From assembly GCA_934486895.1 (NCBI GenBank), contig CAKSQZ010000005.1, forward strand, positions 15,351-79,350: 64,000 nucleotides of DNA. The letters run 5' to 3'. Origin of the DNA: an uncultured Eubacteriales bacterium (GTDB lineage: Bacteria > Bacillota > Clostridia > Oscillospirales > Acutalibacteraceae). The notes beneath the pieces are model-generated. The model saw nothing but the letters and a program-made list of their open reading frames with translations, was not told the origin of the DNA and did not search any database. Of the stretch, positions 1-9,700 are shown piece after piece; position 1 is the first letter of the stretch; each line of letters starts with the position of its first letter. A program made the translations under genes and the position numbers.

Positions 1-1499
1 CCGACAAGGTGTTTATAACGCCGGCAGACGGCACGACAAACAGCATTTCGGACGGCGGCTCTTACACGCTCACCGAGGGCGATGCATCGGTTGATGCGGC
101 GATATTCTCAAAATGCGATCTCACGATCAACGGCAGCGGTACGCTGAGCGTAAACGGCAACTACAAGCACGGGATCGTATCGAAGGACGATCTTGTTATA
201 ACAGGCGGCACGATCGCTGTGACATCCGCATCCTGCGGAATTGAGGGCAAGGACAGCGTTCGCATAACAAAGGCGAATATTACCGTTAAGTCCGGCACGG
301 ACGGTATTCGTTCGACCAATGAAGAGGATGAGTCGAAAGGCTTTATCTACATTGAGAGCGGCAGTGTCGGCATTGTTTCCTCGAATGACGGTATGCAGGC
401 AGAAAGCACGATAACGCTAAAGGACGGTACATTCAACATCACCGCCGGCGGCGGAGCGTCGAACGCACAAAAGAAGGTAGAGGCGGCTCCAGGCGCTCAG
501 CAAAACAGCATAGCGACATCCGATACCGACAGTACAAAAGGCATTAAATGTGCGGGCAACATCGTGATAAGCGGCGGCACATACACCGTTGATTCGGCGG
601 ACGACGCTATTCATTCAAACAGCGAGATCGGCATTACAGGCGGCAGCTTTACGCTCAAGACAGGCGACGACGGCATTCATGCGGACAATGTTCTGAAAGT
701 GAGCGGAGGCGAACTGACGGTTTCTCAAAGCTATGAGGGACTTGAGGCCGGCGTGATCTATATTTCGGGCGGCAACATCAACATCACAGCGAGTGACGAC
801 GGGCTGAATGCGGCGGGCGGTTCGGATTCGTCCAACGAAAGCGGCCCGGGCGGCGGAGATCCCTTTGCATCAGACAGCTCGAAGAAGCTCTGCATTTCCG
901 GCGGCAAGCTTATTGTCAATGCGAACGGCGACGGACTTGACTCTAACGGCACTATTGAGATAAGAGGCGGTATCACACTTGTGAGCGGTCCGACAAATGA
1001 CGGCAACGGCGCTCTCGACTACGGTTCAAGCGCAAAGATCACCGGCGGTGTCGTTATCGCGGCAGGTTCGAGCGGAATGGCTGAAACATTCACCGAATCG
1101 ACTCAGGGTGTTATCATGACCGATGTTACATCGCAAAACGCAAATTCATCGATCGCACTTTGCGATGAGGACGGCAATGTGATACTTTCGTACACTCCCC
1201 CGAAAAAGTATACAAACATTATACTGAGCGCACCGACGATAAAAAACGGCGGCAGTTACAAAATTATTTGCGGCGGCACAGTATCAGGTGCTGACAAAAA
1301 CGGATATGCCGAGTCGGGCACGGTCAGCGGCGGTTCGTCTGTTGCAACGATCTCAATGAGTTCGCTGAACTACAAGTCGGGCGGACAGAGTTCGATGGGC
1401 GGCGGTCAGCCGAACGGACAGGGAGGCTCCGGCGCTATGGGAGGCGGTCGGCCGAACGATCAGGGCGGCAATCGACCGAACGGAAAGCCGAATGCTTAA
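1..1499 (+). CDS. Cthe_2159-like beta-helix carbohydrate-binding protein, 5' partial
   Basis: The reading frame is already open at the window edge (D-K-V before the first GTG at base 9), so the N-terminus and any signal peptide lie outside. The visible ~498 residues are repeated short strands with G-G-[TS]-[IF] turns such as ISGGTYTV, ITGGSFTL, VSGGELTV and ISGGNINI, with many Asp-Asp-Gly-[IL] loops, typical of a right-handed parallel beta-helix. This matches the clostridial 'carbohydrate-binding domain-containing' family typified by Cthe_2159, an extracellular protein reported to bind cellulose and pectic acids. The last ~45 residues are a Gly/Gln/Asn/Pro-rich low-complexity tail (MGGGQPNGQGG repeats), probably disordered. 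No catalytic motif is recognisable. An extracellular plant-polysaccharide adhesin is the inference. Confidence 0.75.
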   Translation, partial: DKVFITPADGTTNSISDGGSYTLTEGDASVDAAIFSKCDLTINGSGTLSVNGNYKHGIVSKDDLVITGGTIAVTSASCGIEGKDSVRITKANITVKSGTDGIRSTNEEDESKGFIYIESGSVGIVSSNDGMQAESTITLKDGTFNITAGGGASNAQKKVEAAPGAQQNSIATSDTDSTKGIKCAGNIVISGGTYTVDSADDAIHSNSEIGITGGSFTLKTGDDGIHADNVLKVSGGELTVSQSYEGLEAGVIYISGGNINITASDDGLNAAGGSDSSNESGPGGGDPFASDSSKKLCISGGKLIVNANGDGLDSNGTIEIRGGITLVSGPTNDGNGALDYGSSAKITGGVVIAAGSSGMAETFTESTQGVIMTDVTSQNANSSIALCDEDGNVILSYTPPKKYTNIILSAPTIKNGGSYKIICGGTVSGADKNGYAESGTVSGGSSVATISMSSLNYKSGGQSSMGGGQPNGQGGSGAMGGGRPNDQGGNRPNGKPNA

Positions 1500-1505
1500 G
1501 CACAC

Positions 1506-1539
1506 AAAAGACGGCTCACTTTTAAGTGAGCCGTCTTTT
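1506..1539. terminator. Bidirectional intrinsic terminator
   Basis: A perfect 16-bp inverted repeat (arms 1506-1521 and 1524-1539, 2-nt loop) has A-runs on the left and T-runs on the right, so it can terminate both converging genes. The right arm overlaps the stop codon region of rarA. Confidence 0.9.
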
Positions 1540-2806
1540 ATTTATTGCCTTTTATCCTATCCATATAGCCTTTGTATGCCTGCTCGGTTTTATTATCACC
1601 GAAAACATAGTATTTTTTATTTTTTATTTCATCGGGCAGATACTGCTGATATGTATAATGGTTCGGAAAATCATGCGGATATTTATAGAATTGTCCGGGG
1701 TTTTCATTGTCCGCCCCGTCGCAATGCTTATTCTGCAGAGTTCGCGGTATTGCGCCCGAAATTCCGTTTTTGATATCTGACATAGCGGCGTTTATCGCGT
1801 TATAAGCCGAATTGGATTTAGGGGAGATAGCGACCATTACAGTCGCGTCCGCAAGCGGGATACGAGCCTCGGGAAGCCCTACCGCCATTGCGATATCGAC
1901 AGCCGATTTCACTATAGGAATGATATTGGGATTGGCAAGTCCGACATCCTCGCAAGCACACACCATAAGGCGGCGGCAAGCAGAAATAAGGTCGTCCGCC
2001 GAGAGCAGCCGTGCGAGATAATGCACCGCCGCATCGGGATCGGAGCCGCGCATAGATTTCTGATATGCCGACATGATGTCATAATGCTCGTCGCCTGTTT
2101 TATCGTATTTATTCGCACTCATCTGCGAAACACTGCGTGCGATCTCGCAGGTGATAATTCTGCCGTTTTCATCTCTCTGCGCACCGAGCACACATGCTTC
2201 GACAGCGTTCATAGCCTTGCGGACATCGCCTCCGCATCTGGTTGAGATTATTCTGAAAACATCGTCTTCTATTGTCAGCTTATCCTCGCACACCGACTGC
2301 ATATACTCAAAGCCGCGCTTTACAGCAGGCAGGATATCCTCGCTTGAAACAGGCTTAAATTCAAAAACAGTGCTTCTTGAAAGGATCGCACCGTAGACAT
2401 AGAAGTACGGATTTTCCGTTGTGGACGCGATAAGGGTTATTGAGCCGTTTTCAATAAATTCAAGCAGTGATTGCTGCTGCTTTTTATTGAGATACTGGAT
2501 CTCATCGAGATAAAGCAAAACTCCGTTTTGTCCCTCTAGTGTATTTGTTTCGCTGATTATCGCGCGAATGTCCGCTGTTGACGCAGTGGTGCCGTTGAGC
2601 TTGTGCATTTTCATTCCCGCACCCGATGCGATTATTCCCGAAAGCGTGGTTTTGCCTACTCCGGGCGGGCCGTAGAATATCATATTCGGCACCTTTCCGC
2701 TTTTTATTATATTGAAAAGCGGTTTGTTTTCGCCGAGCAGGTGCTTTTGCCCGACAATTTCGCCGAGAGTTTTCGGGCGAAGTATATCCGCAAGCGGTGC
2801 TGACAT
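1538..2806 (-). CDS. rarA: Replication-associated recombination protein A (RarA/MgsA), AAA+ ATPase
   Basis: RarA is a clamp-loader-related AAA+ ATPase that acts at stalled replication forks. The 422-residue product shows the Walker A motif GPPGVGKT at 46-53, Walker B LYLDEIQ around 98-104, a sensor-1 ASTTENP at 127-133, and the long C-terminal MgsA-type helical region (DVGLANPNIIPIV and the HYTYQQYLPDE segment typical of the family). Length is normal for RarA. The minus-strand mRNA carries AAAGGAA about 10 nt before the ATG. It lies 60 bp downstream of glyA on the same strand, but no functional link is apparent. Confidence 0.95.
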   Translation of the reverse strand: MSAPLADILRPKTLGEIVGQKHLLGENKPLFNIIKSGKVPNMIFYGPPGVGKTTLSGIIASGAGMKMHKLNGTTASTADIRAIISETNTLEGQNGVLLYLDEIQYLNKKQQQSLLEFIENGSITLIASTTENPYFYVYGAILSRSTVFEFKPVSSEDILPAVKRGFEYMQSVCEDKLTIEDDVFRIISTRCGGDVRKAMNAVEACVLGAQRDENGRIITCEIARSVSQMSANKYDKTGDEHYDIMSAYQKSMRGSDPDAAVHYLARLLSADDLISACRRLMVCACEDVGLANPNIIPIVKSAVDIAMAVGLPEARIPLADATVMVAISPKSNSAYNAINAAMSDIKNGISGAIPRTLQNKHCDGADNENPGQFYKYPHDFPNHYTYQQYLPDEIKNKKYYVFGDNKTEQAYKGYMDRIKGNK

Positions 2807-2836
2807 TTTACGAACATTCCTTTCTTAAAACGGTGA

Positions 2837-2865
2837 GGGGCTTTCATAATGAAAGCCCCGTTTTT
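2837..2865. terminator. Hairpin between glyA and rarA, T-run on the plus side
   Basis: An 11-bp inverted repeat (GGGGCTTTCAT / ATGAAAGCCCC) separates glyA from rarA. The T-run follows the right arm on the plus strand, that is, against the direction of both flanking genes; on the minus strand the hairpin is followed by TCACCGTTTT, so termination there would be weak. Confidence 0.5.
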
Positions 2866-2866
2866 A

Positions 2867-4117
<1,251 letters not shown>

Positions 4118-4143
4118 TTTTAAATTCTTCCTTTCATTTTTGC

Positions 4144-4199
4144 TTGAAATATGTTATAATTATTTCAAAATATCATAACTACATTATACATGATATTTT
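4144..4199. promoter_or_regulatory. Two adjacent AT-rich inverted repeats between divergent genes
   Basis: The first dyad is TTGAAATA-N9-TATTTCAA (4144-4168) and spans a TATAAT (4155-4160) that could be a plus-strand -10 box, though its -35 region is poor. The second is AAAATATCAT-N13-ATGATATTTT (4167-4199). Both are perfect and sit between the glyA and lipoprotein start codons. They could be operators or weak AT-rich stem-loops; the sequence alone does not decide. Confidence 0.4.
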
Positions 4200-4250
4200 T
4201 ACAATGTGCAATTATTTTTTTAATGTGCACGAAAGAAAGGATCGAAGCAA

Positions 4251-5321
4251 ATGAAAAGGGAGTATTTTAAAGCAGTTTTAGCTGCCATTTTAGCAGTTGC
4301 AGCGGCATTTTTGGTTTGCGGCTGCGGCGATCAATCAAGCTCTGCAGTTGCAACAACAAAAGCCGCCGAGGAGATCAGCTCGACAACGACAGAAACCACA
4401 ACTCAGACAACGACCGAAAAGGAGACGACCTCTTCTACGACAAAGGCAGCCACTCAAAAGCCTAAGACAAATAAGACATCGTCCGGCAACTCGGGCGGCA
4501 GCTCGTATTCGGCGGACGCGACCGAGCTTTATCTTAAAAAGTTTTCGTCTGTTCCCTCGAGCGGTACGATAACGGGTGGCAGTGTTTCGGTAGGCCAGAA
4601 TATTCTTATTAACAACGACTATGCATACGATTTCAGCCAGGACACCGATTTTATCTATTTTTCGGATCTTTCGGGCAGAAAGTTCAATGTTATGTTTGCC
4701 GATCTTGATGTTGATCGTTTCACAGGCTATGAATTTAATCTGATGACAAAGGCATTTAAATCGATCTACCCCGATGAATATCTCGGCGTTTGCTCGGGAT
4801 TCCGTACCTACAAGACTCAAAAGCGCAACTTTGACAATTCTGTTGCAAAGGTCGGCGAAAAAGAGACTTTGAAATGGTATACCAGACCCGGATACAGCGA
4901 GCATCACACCGGATATGCTATCGATTTCAACACCGATTCCTACGGCAGCAAAGCATTTACCGGCAAAGGCAATCAGAGCTGGTTCAGGAAAAACTGCCAT
5001 AAATACGGCTTTATCCACCGCTACACCGCCGCAAAGCAGAGTATCACGGGCATTAACCCTGAGGCGTGGCATTTCAGACAGGTCGGTATTCCGCACGCCG
5101 ACTATATTATGAAGAACGATATTTGCTATGAAGAGTATATCAGTCTTTTGAAGTCGCACGGATACGACAGTCCGATCAAGGTCACACCCGATGCCGGCGG
5201 CACATATTATATTTGGTATCAGGCAGGCAAAAAAGGCACGGGCATCAATGTTTCGGGATATTCAAAATACTATTGCTCGGGCAACAATGTCGACGGTTTT
5301 ATAATCACAGCTATTAAATAA
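4251..5321 (+). CDS. VanY/LAS-family D-alanyl-D-alanine carboxypeptidase lipoprotein
   Basis: Predicted to trim the terminal D-Ala of peptidoglycan stem peptides at the outer face of the membrane. The N-terminus is a lipoprotein signal (basic MKR, hydrophobic 8-22, lipobox LVCGC with Cys25). A Ser/Thr-rich linker follows (about 31-90). The catalytic domain carries the LAS zinc signature S-x-H-x-x-G-x-A-x-D as SEHHTGYAID (216-225; His218 and Asp225 ligands), with the catalytic Glu271 and third ligand His274 in PEAWHF. The C-terminal ~70 residues (TYYIWYQAGKKG onward) form a small extra domain, possibly wall binding. RBS AAAGGA precedes the ATG. Natural substrate (D-Ala-D-Ala versus D-Ala-D-Lac) cannot be told; no van genes are nearby. 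Confidence 0.88.
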   Translation: MKREYFKAVLAAILAVAAAFLVCGCGDQSSSAVATTKAAEEISSTTTETTTQTTTEKETTSSTTKAATQKPKTNKTSSGNSGGSSYSADATELYLKKFSSVPSSGTITGGSVSVGQNILINNDYAYDFSQDTDFIYFSDLSGRKFNVMFADLDVDRFTGYEFNLMTKAFKSIYPDEYLGVCSGFRTYKTQKRNFDNSVAKVGEKETLKWYTRPGYSEHHTGYAIDFNTDSYGSKAFTGKGNQSWFRKNCHKYGFIHRYTAAKQSITGINPEAWHFRQVGIPHADYIMKNDICYEEYISLLKSHGYDSPIKVTPDAGGTYYIWYQAGKKGTGINVSGYSKYYCSGNNVDGFIITAIK

Positions 5322-5339
5322 AAAGGAGAACGGTTCGGT

Positions 5340-6620
5340 ATGGCAAAAGTCACACCTTTTAAAGCACTAAGATTCACTCGTAATGCCGGCGATATAGATA
5401 AAGTCGTCTGCCCGCCTTACGATATTATAAGCGAGCCGCAGCGGCAGGCTTATCTCAGGGAAAACAGCAACAACGTGATCAGGCTTGAACTGCCGCGCGA
5501 CGGTGACGATCCGTATCTCACAGCAAAAGAAACGCTCCTTAAAATGCTTTCAAGCGGTGTTTTAAAAACCGATGATCGTCCTGCGGTATATGTTTATGAA
5601 ATAGAATTCACTGCAAAAAACAAGCGCAAGAAGATCAGAGGAATTATTGCGAGAGTTGAACTGAGCGAGTTTTCAAAAGGCATTGTTTTGCCGCATGAAG
5701 AAACGCTTTCGAAAGCCAAGGCGGACAGATTTGAGCTTATGAAAGCGACCTTCTGCAATTTCTCGCAGATCTATTCTCTTTATTCAGATGAGGATCGAAT
5801 AACCGACAGACTGATCGACGAAAAGACGGCGAATGTCAAGCCGACGAATGAATTTACCGATAAAGACGGGCTTGTCCACCGGCTTTGGATAATCGACAAT
5901 GAAGCTGACTGCGCCGAGATCTGCAAAGGATTTGACGACTGCAAACTTTACATCGCGGACGGTCATCACCGCTATGAAACGGCGATAAATTTCAGAAACT
6001 ATTGCAGGGATAACGGCATCTACGCGCCTGACGCCGACAAGTGCATGATGATGCTGGTTTCGATGCAGAATGAGGGACTTGTCGTTCTGCCGACTCACAG
6101 GATCGTGAGAAATCTTCAAAACTTTGATCTTCAAAAGATCGTTTGCGAGTGCGAGCGGTATTTCGACATTCGTGTTATCGACGAATGCGATGTTGAAAAA
6201 CAGCTTGATACACAATATGAAAACGGTGAGAAATCGTTTGTTTTGTATGCCGACAAGACCTATCGGCTGCTCACGCTTAAAGACAGCGATATTATGAACG
6301 AGCTGCTCGGCGGTTCGTCGGACGCATACAAAGGGCTTGATGTTAATGTTTTGCACCTTTTGATACTTGAAAAGCTGTTTTCGATCGACAAAGAAAACAT
6401 GGCTAATCAGAAAAACCTTACTTACACACGGCATATCTGCGAGGCGGTACACGCTGTTGACAGCGGCGATGCCGACTGCGCTTTTCTGCTTAATCCCACC
6501 AAGGTCGAAGAGATCAGAGATGTTGCCGCAGCCGGCGAGAAGATGCCGCAAAAATCGACTTATTTCTATCCGAAACTTATAACAGGCTTGGTGATGAATT
6601 CGTTTGCACCGGAGGAATAA
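5340..6620 (+). CDS. DUF1015 family protein
   Basis: A 426-residue cytoplasmic protein of the DUF1015 (COG4198) family, recognised from the N-terminal phrase VTPFKALRFTR..VVCPPYDIIS and the central YIADGHHRYETA motif (about 205-216), both hallmark segments. The family is often called an uncharacterised conserved protein; no reaction is established. It begins 18 nt after the carboxypeptidase gene stop, with AAAGGAG in the gap, so the two genes are probably cotranscribed, though no functional connection is known. Length is normal for the family. The conserved His-His-Arg-Tyr stretch suggests an enzymatic or nucleotide-binding role, but that is inference. Confidence 0.85.
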   Translation: MAKVTPFKALRFTRNAGDIDKVVCPPYDIISEPQRQAYLRENSNNVIRLELPRDGDDPYLTAKETLLKMLSSGVLKTDDRPAVYVYEIEFTAKNKRKKIRGIIARVELSEFSKGIVLPHEETLSKAKADRFELMKATFCNFSQIYSLYSDEDRITDRLIDEKTANVKPTNEFTDKDGLVHRLWIIDNEADCAEICKGFDDCKLYIADGHHRYETAINFRNYCRDNGIYAPDADKCMMMLVSMQNEGLVVLPTHRIVRNLQNFDLQKIVCECERYFDIRVIDECDVEKQLDTQYENGEKSFVLYADKTYRLLTLKDSDIMNELLGGSSDAYKGLDVNVLHLLILEKLFSIDKENMANQKNLTYTRHICEAVHAVDSGDADCAFLLNPTKVEEIRDVAAAGEKMPQKSTYFYPKLITGLVMNSFAPEE

Positions 6621-6623
6621 GTT

Positions 6624-7520
6624 TCACAGTACAAACGACAGCAAAAACAGCTCATATAACCGATCATAGATCGAATAAAGCTCTTTAGGGCTCAATGGAT
6701 TTATTCCCTTTCCTATTTCAAGAGTGAACCCGGGGCGAGAGAACTGCTGAATGAACCAGTCCTTAAAGCCGCCGTAGGAAGCTGTGCCGGAGGGCTTTGC
6801 AAGAGCATAATCGCTTGACGCTGCGAACAGCTTTGCGAGCCTGTAGCCGCTTTCCGGGGTATTATCCCCGAACTGCCAATAGATCTCTTCGCCCTGCGAA
6901 TGAAATGCGAGAGCTTTATTGCAATAGTTTTCGCGGCAGATTCGGGTCAAGACCCGAGTTTCTATCTCGCTTTCCGGATAGTCTCCGCCATAGCGTCTCG
7001 GTGACGGGCCTGTTATTCCCTGCGCGCGTTCAAGCTGCTTTAAAAGCTCGAAGCCTGCATCGAAATTATGGTTTATATCGACTCCGTTTACATTGGCGTT
7101 CCAATATTTATAATCGGTATCGCCGAGTATTTTTCTGACGCTGCCGGCATACTTCCCTGCGGTATCGGGTCCCGATCGCGAGATCTCATAGCCGTCGGGG
7201 TTAACACACGGCACACAAAGTATCGTCTTGCCGAAAAGGGCTGTTCTGGCATTGGTGAGCGAGAAGTTTGAATTGGAGGATAACGCTTCACTCAGCTGCT
7301 CTAAGAACATTATAAGCACAAGCACGGTGAGCCGTTCGCTGCCGTGAAATCCGCCTGCATACAGCACTTTATTGGAATCAATGCCTATCTGAACAGAATA
7401 GATCGGGCGGCCGGCTAATGTTCTCGCTTGCTCCCTGAGCTTGAAAAAATCATATTTTACCGATAGCATTTTGAGATATGCTTCAAGCTCTTCATATGAG
7501 TATTCGCGCTGTTCTATCAT
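6624..7520 (-). CDS. M14 family zinc carboxypeptidase, gamma-D-glutamyl-diaminopimelate peptidase type
   Basis: A 298-residue metallopeptidase of the M14 family, resembling bacterial peptidases that cut gamma-D-Glu-diaminopimelate bonds of murein peptides. Zinc ligands are His59 and Glu62 (GGFHGSERL) and His207 (AFHSQGEE); the catalytic Glu268 is in FTLEIGKG. Family members usually have Asn-Arg-Asn-Phe in the substrate-carboxylate pocket; here the segment reads VDINHNFD, with His in place of Arg, which may alter specificity. No signal peptide is seen, so action on recycled muropeptides inside the cell is likely. The gene converges with the DUF1015 gene with only 3 bp between stops. Confidence 0.85.
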   Translation of the reverse strand: MIEQREYSYEELEAYLKMLSVKYDFFKLREQARTLAGRPIYSVQIGIDSNKVLYAGGFHGSERLTVLVLIMFLEQLSEALSSNSNFSLTNARTALFGKTILCVPCVNPDGYEISRSGPDTAGKYAGSVRKILGDTDYKYWNANVNGVDINHNFDAGFELLKQLERAQGITGPSPRRYGGDYPESEIETRVLTRICRENYCNKALAFHSQGEEIYWQFGDNTPESGYRLAKLFAASSDYALAKPSGTASYGGFKDWFIQQFSRPGFTLEIGKGINPLSPKELYSIYDRLYELFLLSFVL

Positions 7521-7552
7521 TTTAAAATCGATCCTTTCGGGAGGTAATTTAT

Positions 7553-8098
7553 ATGGATCTTACGGAAAAGACCCTCGATAAACGATATGCTTATGAGGGT
7601 AGGATTATCAATCTGAGGGTGGACAAAGCACAACTGCCCGACGGAAGGAAAGTCTCGCGGGAGGTGGTTGAACATCCGGGCGGAGTTTGCGTTTTGCCGC
7701 TGACAGACGATCATGATGTGCTGATGGTGCGGCAATACCGCTATCCGCATGAGCGGCTGTTTTTAGAAATACCTGCGGGCAAGCTTGAAAAAGGTGAAGA
7801 TCCTTTTGAATGCGGCAAGCGTGAGCTTTCGGAGGAAACGGGTATGACAGCAAAAAAATATCGCAATCTCGGCAGGCTTGTCCCGACTCCCGCATACTGC
7901 GGTGAGATAATTTATATGTATCTTGCGACAGGGCTTACACAAAGCGAGCAGCACCTTGATGACGGCGAGTTTCTGGAGGTTGAGAAATATCCGATCGAAA
8001 AGCTTGTTCAAATGGTGCTTGACGGCGAGATCGAAGACGCTAAAACTCAGGCGGCTGTTTTAAAAACCAAATATCTTATCGACCACGATATGATCTGA
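7553..8098 (+). CDS. NUDIX hydrolase, ADP-ribose pyrophosphatase type
   Basis: Likely hydrolyses ADP-ribose to AMP and ribose-5-phosphate. The 181-residue protein contains a complete Nudix box, G-x5-E-x7-R-E-x2-E-E-x-G, at 76-98 (GKLEKGE through RELSEETGM), and the flanking features of the ADPRase subgroup: HPGGVCVLPL before and VPTPAYCGE after the box (the Pro-rich segment about 15 residues downstream is typical of ADP-ribose pyrophosphatases). GGGAGG precedes the ATG. It is divergent from the M14 peptidase and followed directly by an intrinsic terminator, so it is probably monocistronic. Substrate identity is inferred from subgroup features only. Confidence 0.88.
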   Translation: MDLTEKTLDKRYAYEGRIINLRVDKAQLPDGRKVSREVVEHPGGVCVLPLTDDHDVLMVRQYRYPHERLFLEIPAGKLEKGEDPFECGKRELSEETGMTAKKYRNLGRLVPTPAYCGEIIYMYLATGLTQSEQHLDDGEFLEVEKYPIEKLVQMVLDGEIEDAKTQAAVLKTKYLIDHDMI

Positions 8099-8100
8099 TG

Positions 8101-8134
8101 ATCCGACTCTCCTTTCGGAGAGCCGGATTTTTTT
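8101..8134 (+). terminator. Intrinsic terminator of the NUDIX gene
   Basis: Twelve-base-pair stem (ATCCGACTCTCC / GGAGAGCCGGAT, one G-T pair), 4-nt loop, followed by seven T. Confidence 0.9.
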
Positions 8135-8190
8135 ATGAATATCCTTTGCTTTTTTCGGGAAACTAACTAAAAAACAAAGGTGGATTTGCT

Positions 8191-9537
8191 ATGACTTTGA
8201 GAATCAGCCGGCGCGGATTTATCCGTGTTGTCAGCTTTTCGACAGCACTTTTGCTGTCGCTTTCGGTGTATGCCGTGTCCTCGTGCATGACGGCAAAACG
8301 CTATAAAAACGATCTTCAAAACGATTATTCGGCGGCTTTATCGGAGCTGACCGAATGCTTATCGGCGATCAACTTAAATCTGCAAAAGCAGATCTACGCT
8401 TCAACGCCGACACAGCTCTCTATGCTTTCAAGCAAGTTGTCCAAACAGGCAGGCGACGCAAAAAGTGCGGTTTCGCGGCTTCCGCTTCCGAGTTCGGGAT
8501 CTTCGGGAATCTATCGTTTTTTATCGCAGGTGGGCGAATACTCTTTATCGCTTGCTTCCAAAGCCGCCGCGGGCGGCAGTCTCACCGAAAAAGAACGGCT
8601 TAATTTGAATAAGCTGAGCCAATATGCGAACTCGCTTTCGGGAAAAGTTGATACGCTCAACGCAGCTCTTGACGGCTCTGCGATGTGGGATGGCGAGATA
8701 GAGTATGCGCTGAGCGGACTCGATGATGAAAACACCTCGCAGATCGCCGCGGCAGCAGAGGACATTGCGCAGACTGTAACTGATTATCCGACTTTGATCT
8801 ACGACGGTCCGTTTTCCGATCATATTGACCGCAAGACACCTGCATACACCGCCGATAAGCTGACTGTGAGCCGTGACAGTGCAAGGACAATGGCGGCAAA
8901 ATATCTCGACTGCGAAATAGGAGATCTCATTTACAACGGTGATGAAAACAGCGTTACGGCGGCATATACATTTGAGTGTGACGACCGTGTTTGCGCTGTG
9001 ACAAAAGAAGGCGGAGCACTGCTATATATCTCATCGGGCAGGCGGACGGAAAATGCGAAATTCAATGAACAGGACGCTGTTAAGACGGCTTCAAAATATC
9101 TTTCTCAGAAGTTGGGACTTGAATTCAAGGAAAGCTATTATATGATAGAAAACGGTGTGTGCACAATCAATTTTGCCTGTGTTCAAAACGGGATCGTTTG
9201 CTACAACGATCTTATAAAAGTCGGGGTGGCGCTCGATAACGGCAGGATAGAGGAAGTTGAGGCGAGAGGATTTATTATGAATCACCACGCGCGGAAAACA
9301 CAGGATGCAAAGTACACCGCCGACCGCGCTAAAAGCGTTGTCAGCAATGAGCTTGCGGTAAAGTCGGCGATGCTGTGTCTTATAGATATGAACGGCACAG
9401 ATGAGAAACTTTGCTATGAATTCACCTGCTCCGGAAAAAACGGCGATGATGTTTTGGTTTATGTCAATGCAAACACACTTAAAGAGGAGAATATTCTTAT
9501 TCTTCAGCACATGGACGGCGGTACGCTTACACGATAA
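8191..9537 (+). CDS. ypeB: Spore germination protein YpeB
   Basis: YpeB stabilises and localises the germination cortex-lytic enzyme SleB in the spore inner membrane/cortex. The 448-residue product has an N-terminal hydrophobic anchor (about 12-32), a long helical region with Ser/Leu/Asn-rich heptads (35-190), and C-terminal PepSY-like repeats (ARTMAAKYLDCEIGDLIYNG and DAVKTASKYLSQKLGLEF). This arrangement and length fit YpeB. Its presence implies the organism forms spores. AAAGGTGG sits upstream of the ATG. Unlike the usual sleB-ypeB operon, no sleB is adjacent: the gene is flanked by a NUDIX gene and a dockerin protein, each set off by terminators. Confidence 0.88.
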   Translation: MTLRISRRGFIRVVSFSTALLLSLSVYAVSSCMTAKRYKNDLQNDYSAALSELTECLSAINLNLQKQIYASTPTQLSMLSSKLSKQAGDAKSAVSRLPLPSSGSSGIYRFLSQVGEYSLSLASKAAAGGSLTEKERLNLNKLSQYANSLSGKVDTLNAALDGSAMWDGEIEYALSGLDDENTSQIAAAAEDIAQTVTDYPTLIYDGPFSDHIDRKTPAYTADKLTVSRDSARTMAAKYLDCEIGDLIYNGDENSVTAAYTFECDDRVCAVTKEGGALLYISSGRRTENAKFNEQDAVKTASKYLSQKLGLEFKESYYMIENGVCTINFACVQNGIVCYNDLIKVGVALDNGRIEEVEARGFIMNHHARKTQDAKYTADRAKSVVSNELAVKSAMLCLIDMNGTDEKLCYEFTCSGKNGDDVLVYVNANTLKEENILILQHMDGGTLTR

Positions 9538-9564
9538 AAAAGAGGGGCAAACGCCCCTCTTTGG
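9538..9564 (+). terminator. Intrinsic terminator of ypeB
   Basis: Stem AAAGAGGGGC / GCCCCTCTTT with loop AAAC; the U-run is short (TTT then GG), so efficiency is uncertain. Confidence 0.7.
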
Positions 9565-9635
9565 CAGTTTTTGAATCAGAGCGAAAAGGCAAGTTTGAGA
9601 CATTTGCAGAATCATTCGACCCGAAATTATACCGT

Positions 9636-9664
9636 TTGACATTTGGCTACGAGCGTGTTATAAT
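9636..9664 (+). promoter_or_regulatory. Consensus sigma-A-type promoter of the dockerin lysozyme
   Basis: Perfect TTGACA and TATAAT hexamers separated by 17 bp, ending 36 bp before the chosen ATG. Confidence 0.88.
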
Positions 9665-9700
9665 TGTTACAAATAAGTAATCATTTAAGGATTGAGAAAT

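Noticed and set aside
4335..5159. 274-codon minus-strand open frame
   Set aside because: Antisense to the carboxypeptidase lipoprotein, whose motifs are clear; translation is low-complexity and Cys/Arg-rich.
4251..5321. Vancomycin-resistance vanY
   Set aside because: Housekeeping LAS-type carboxypeptidases share the motif, and no vanH/A/X/R/S genes are nearby.
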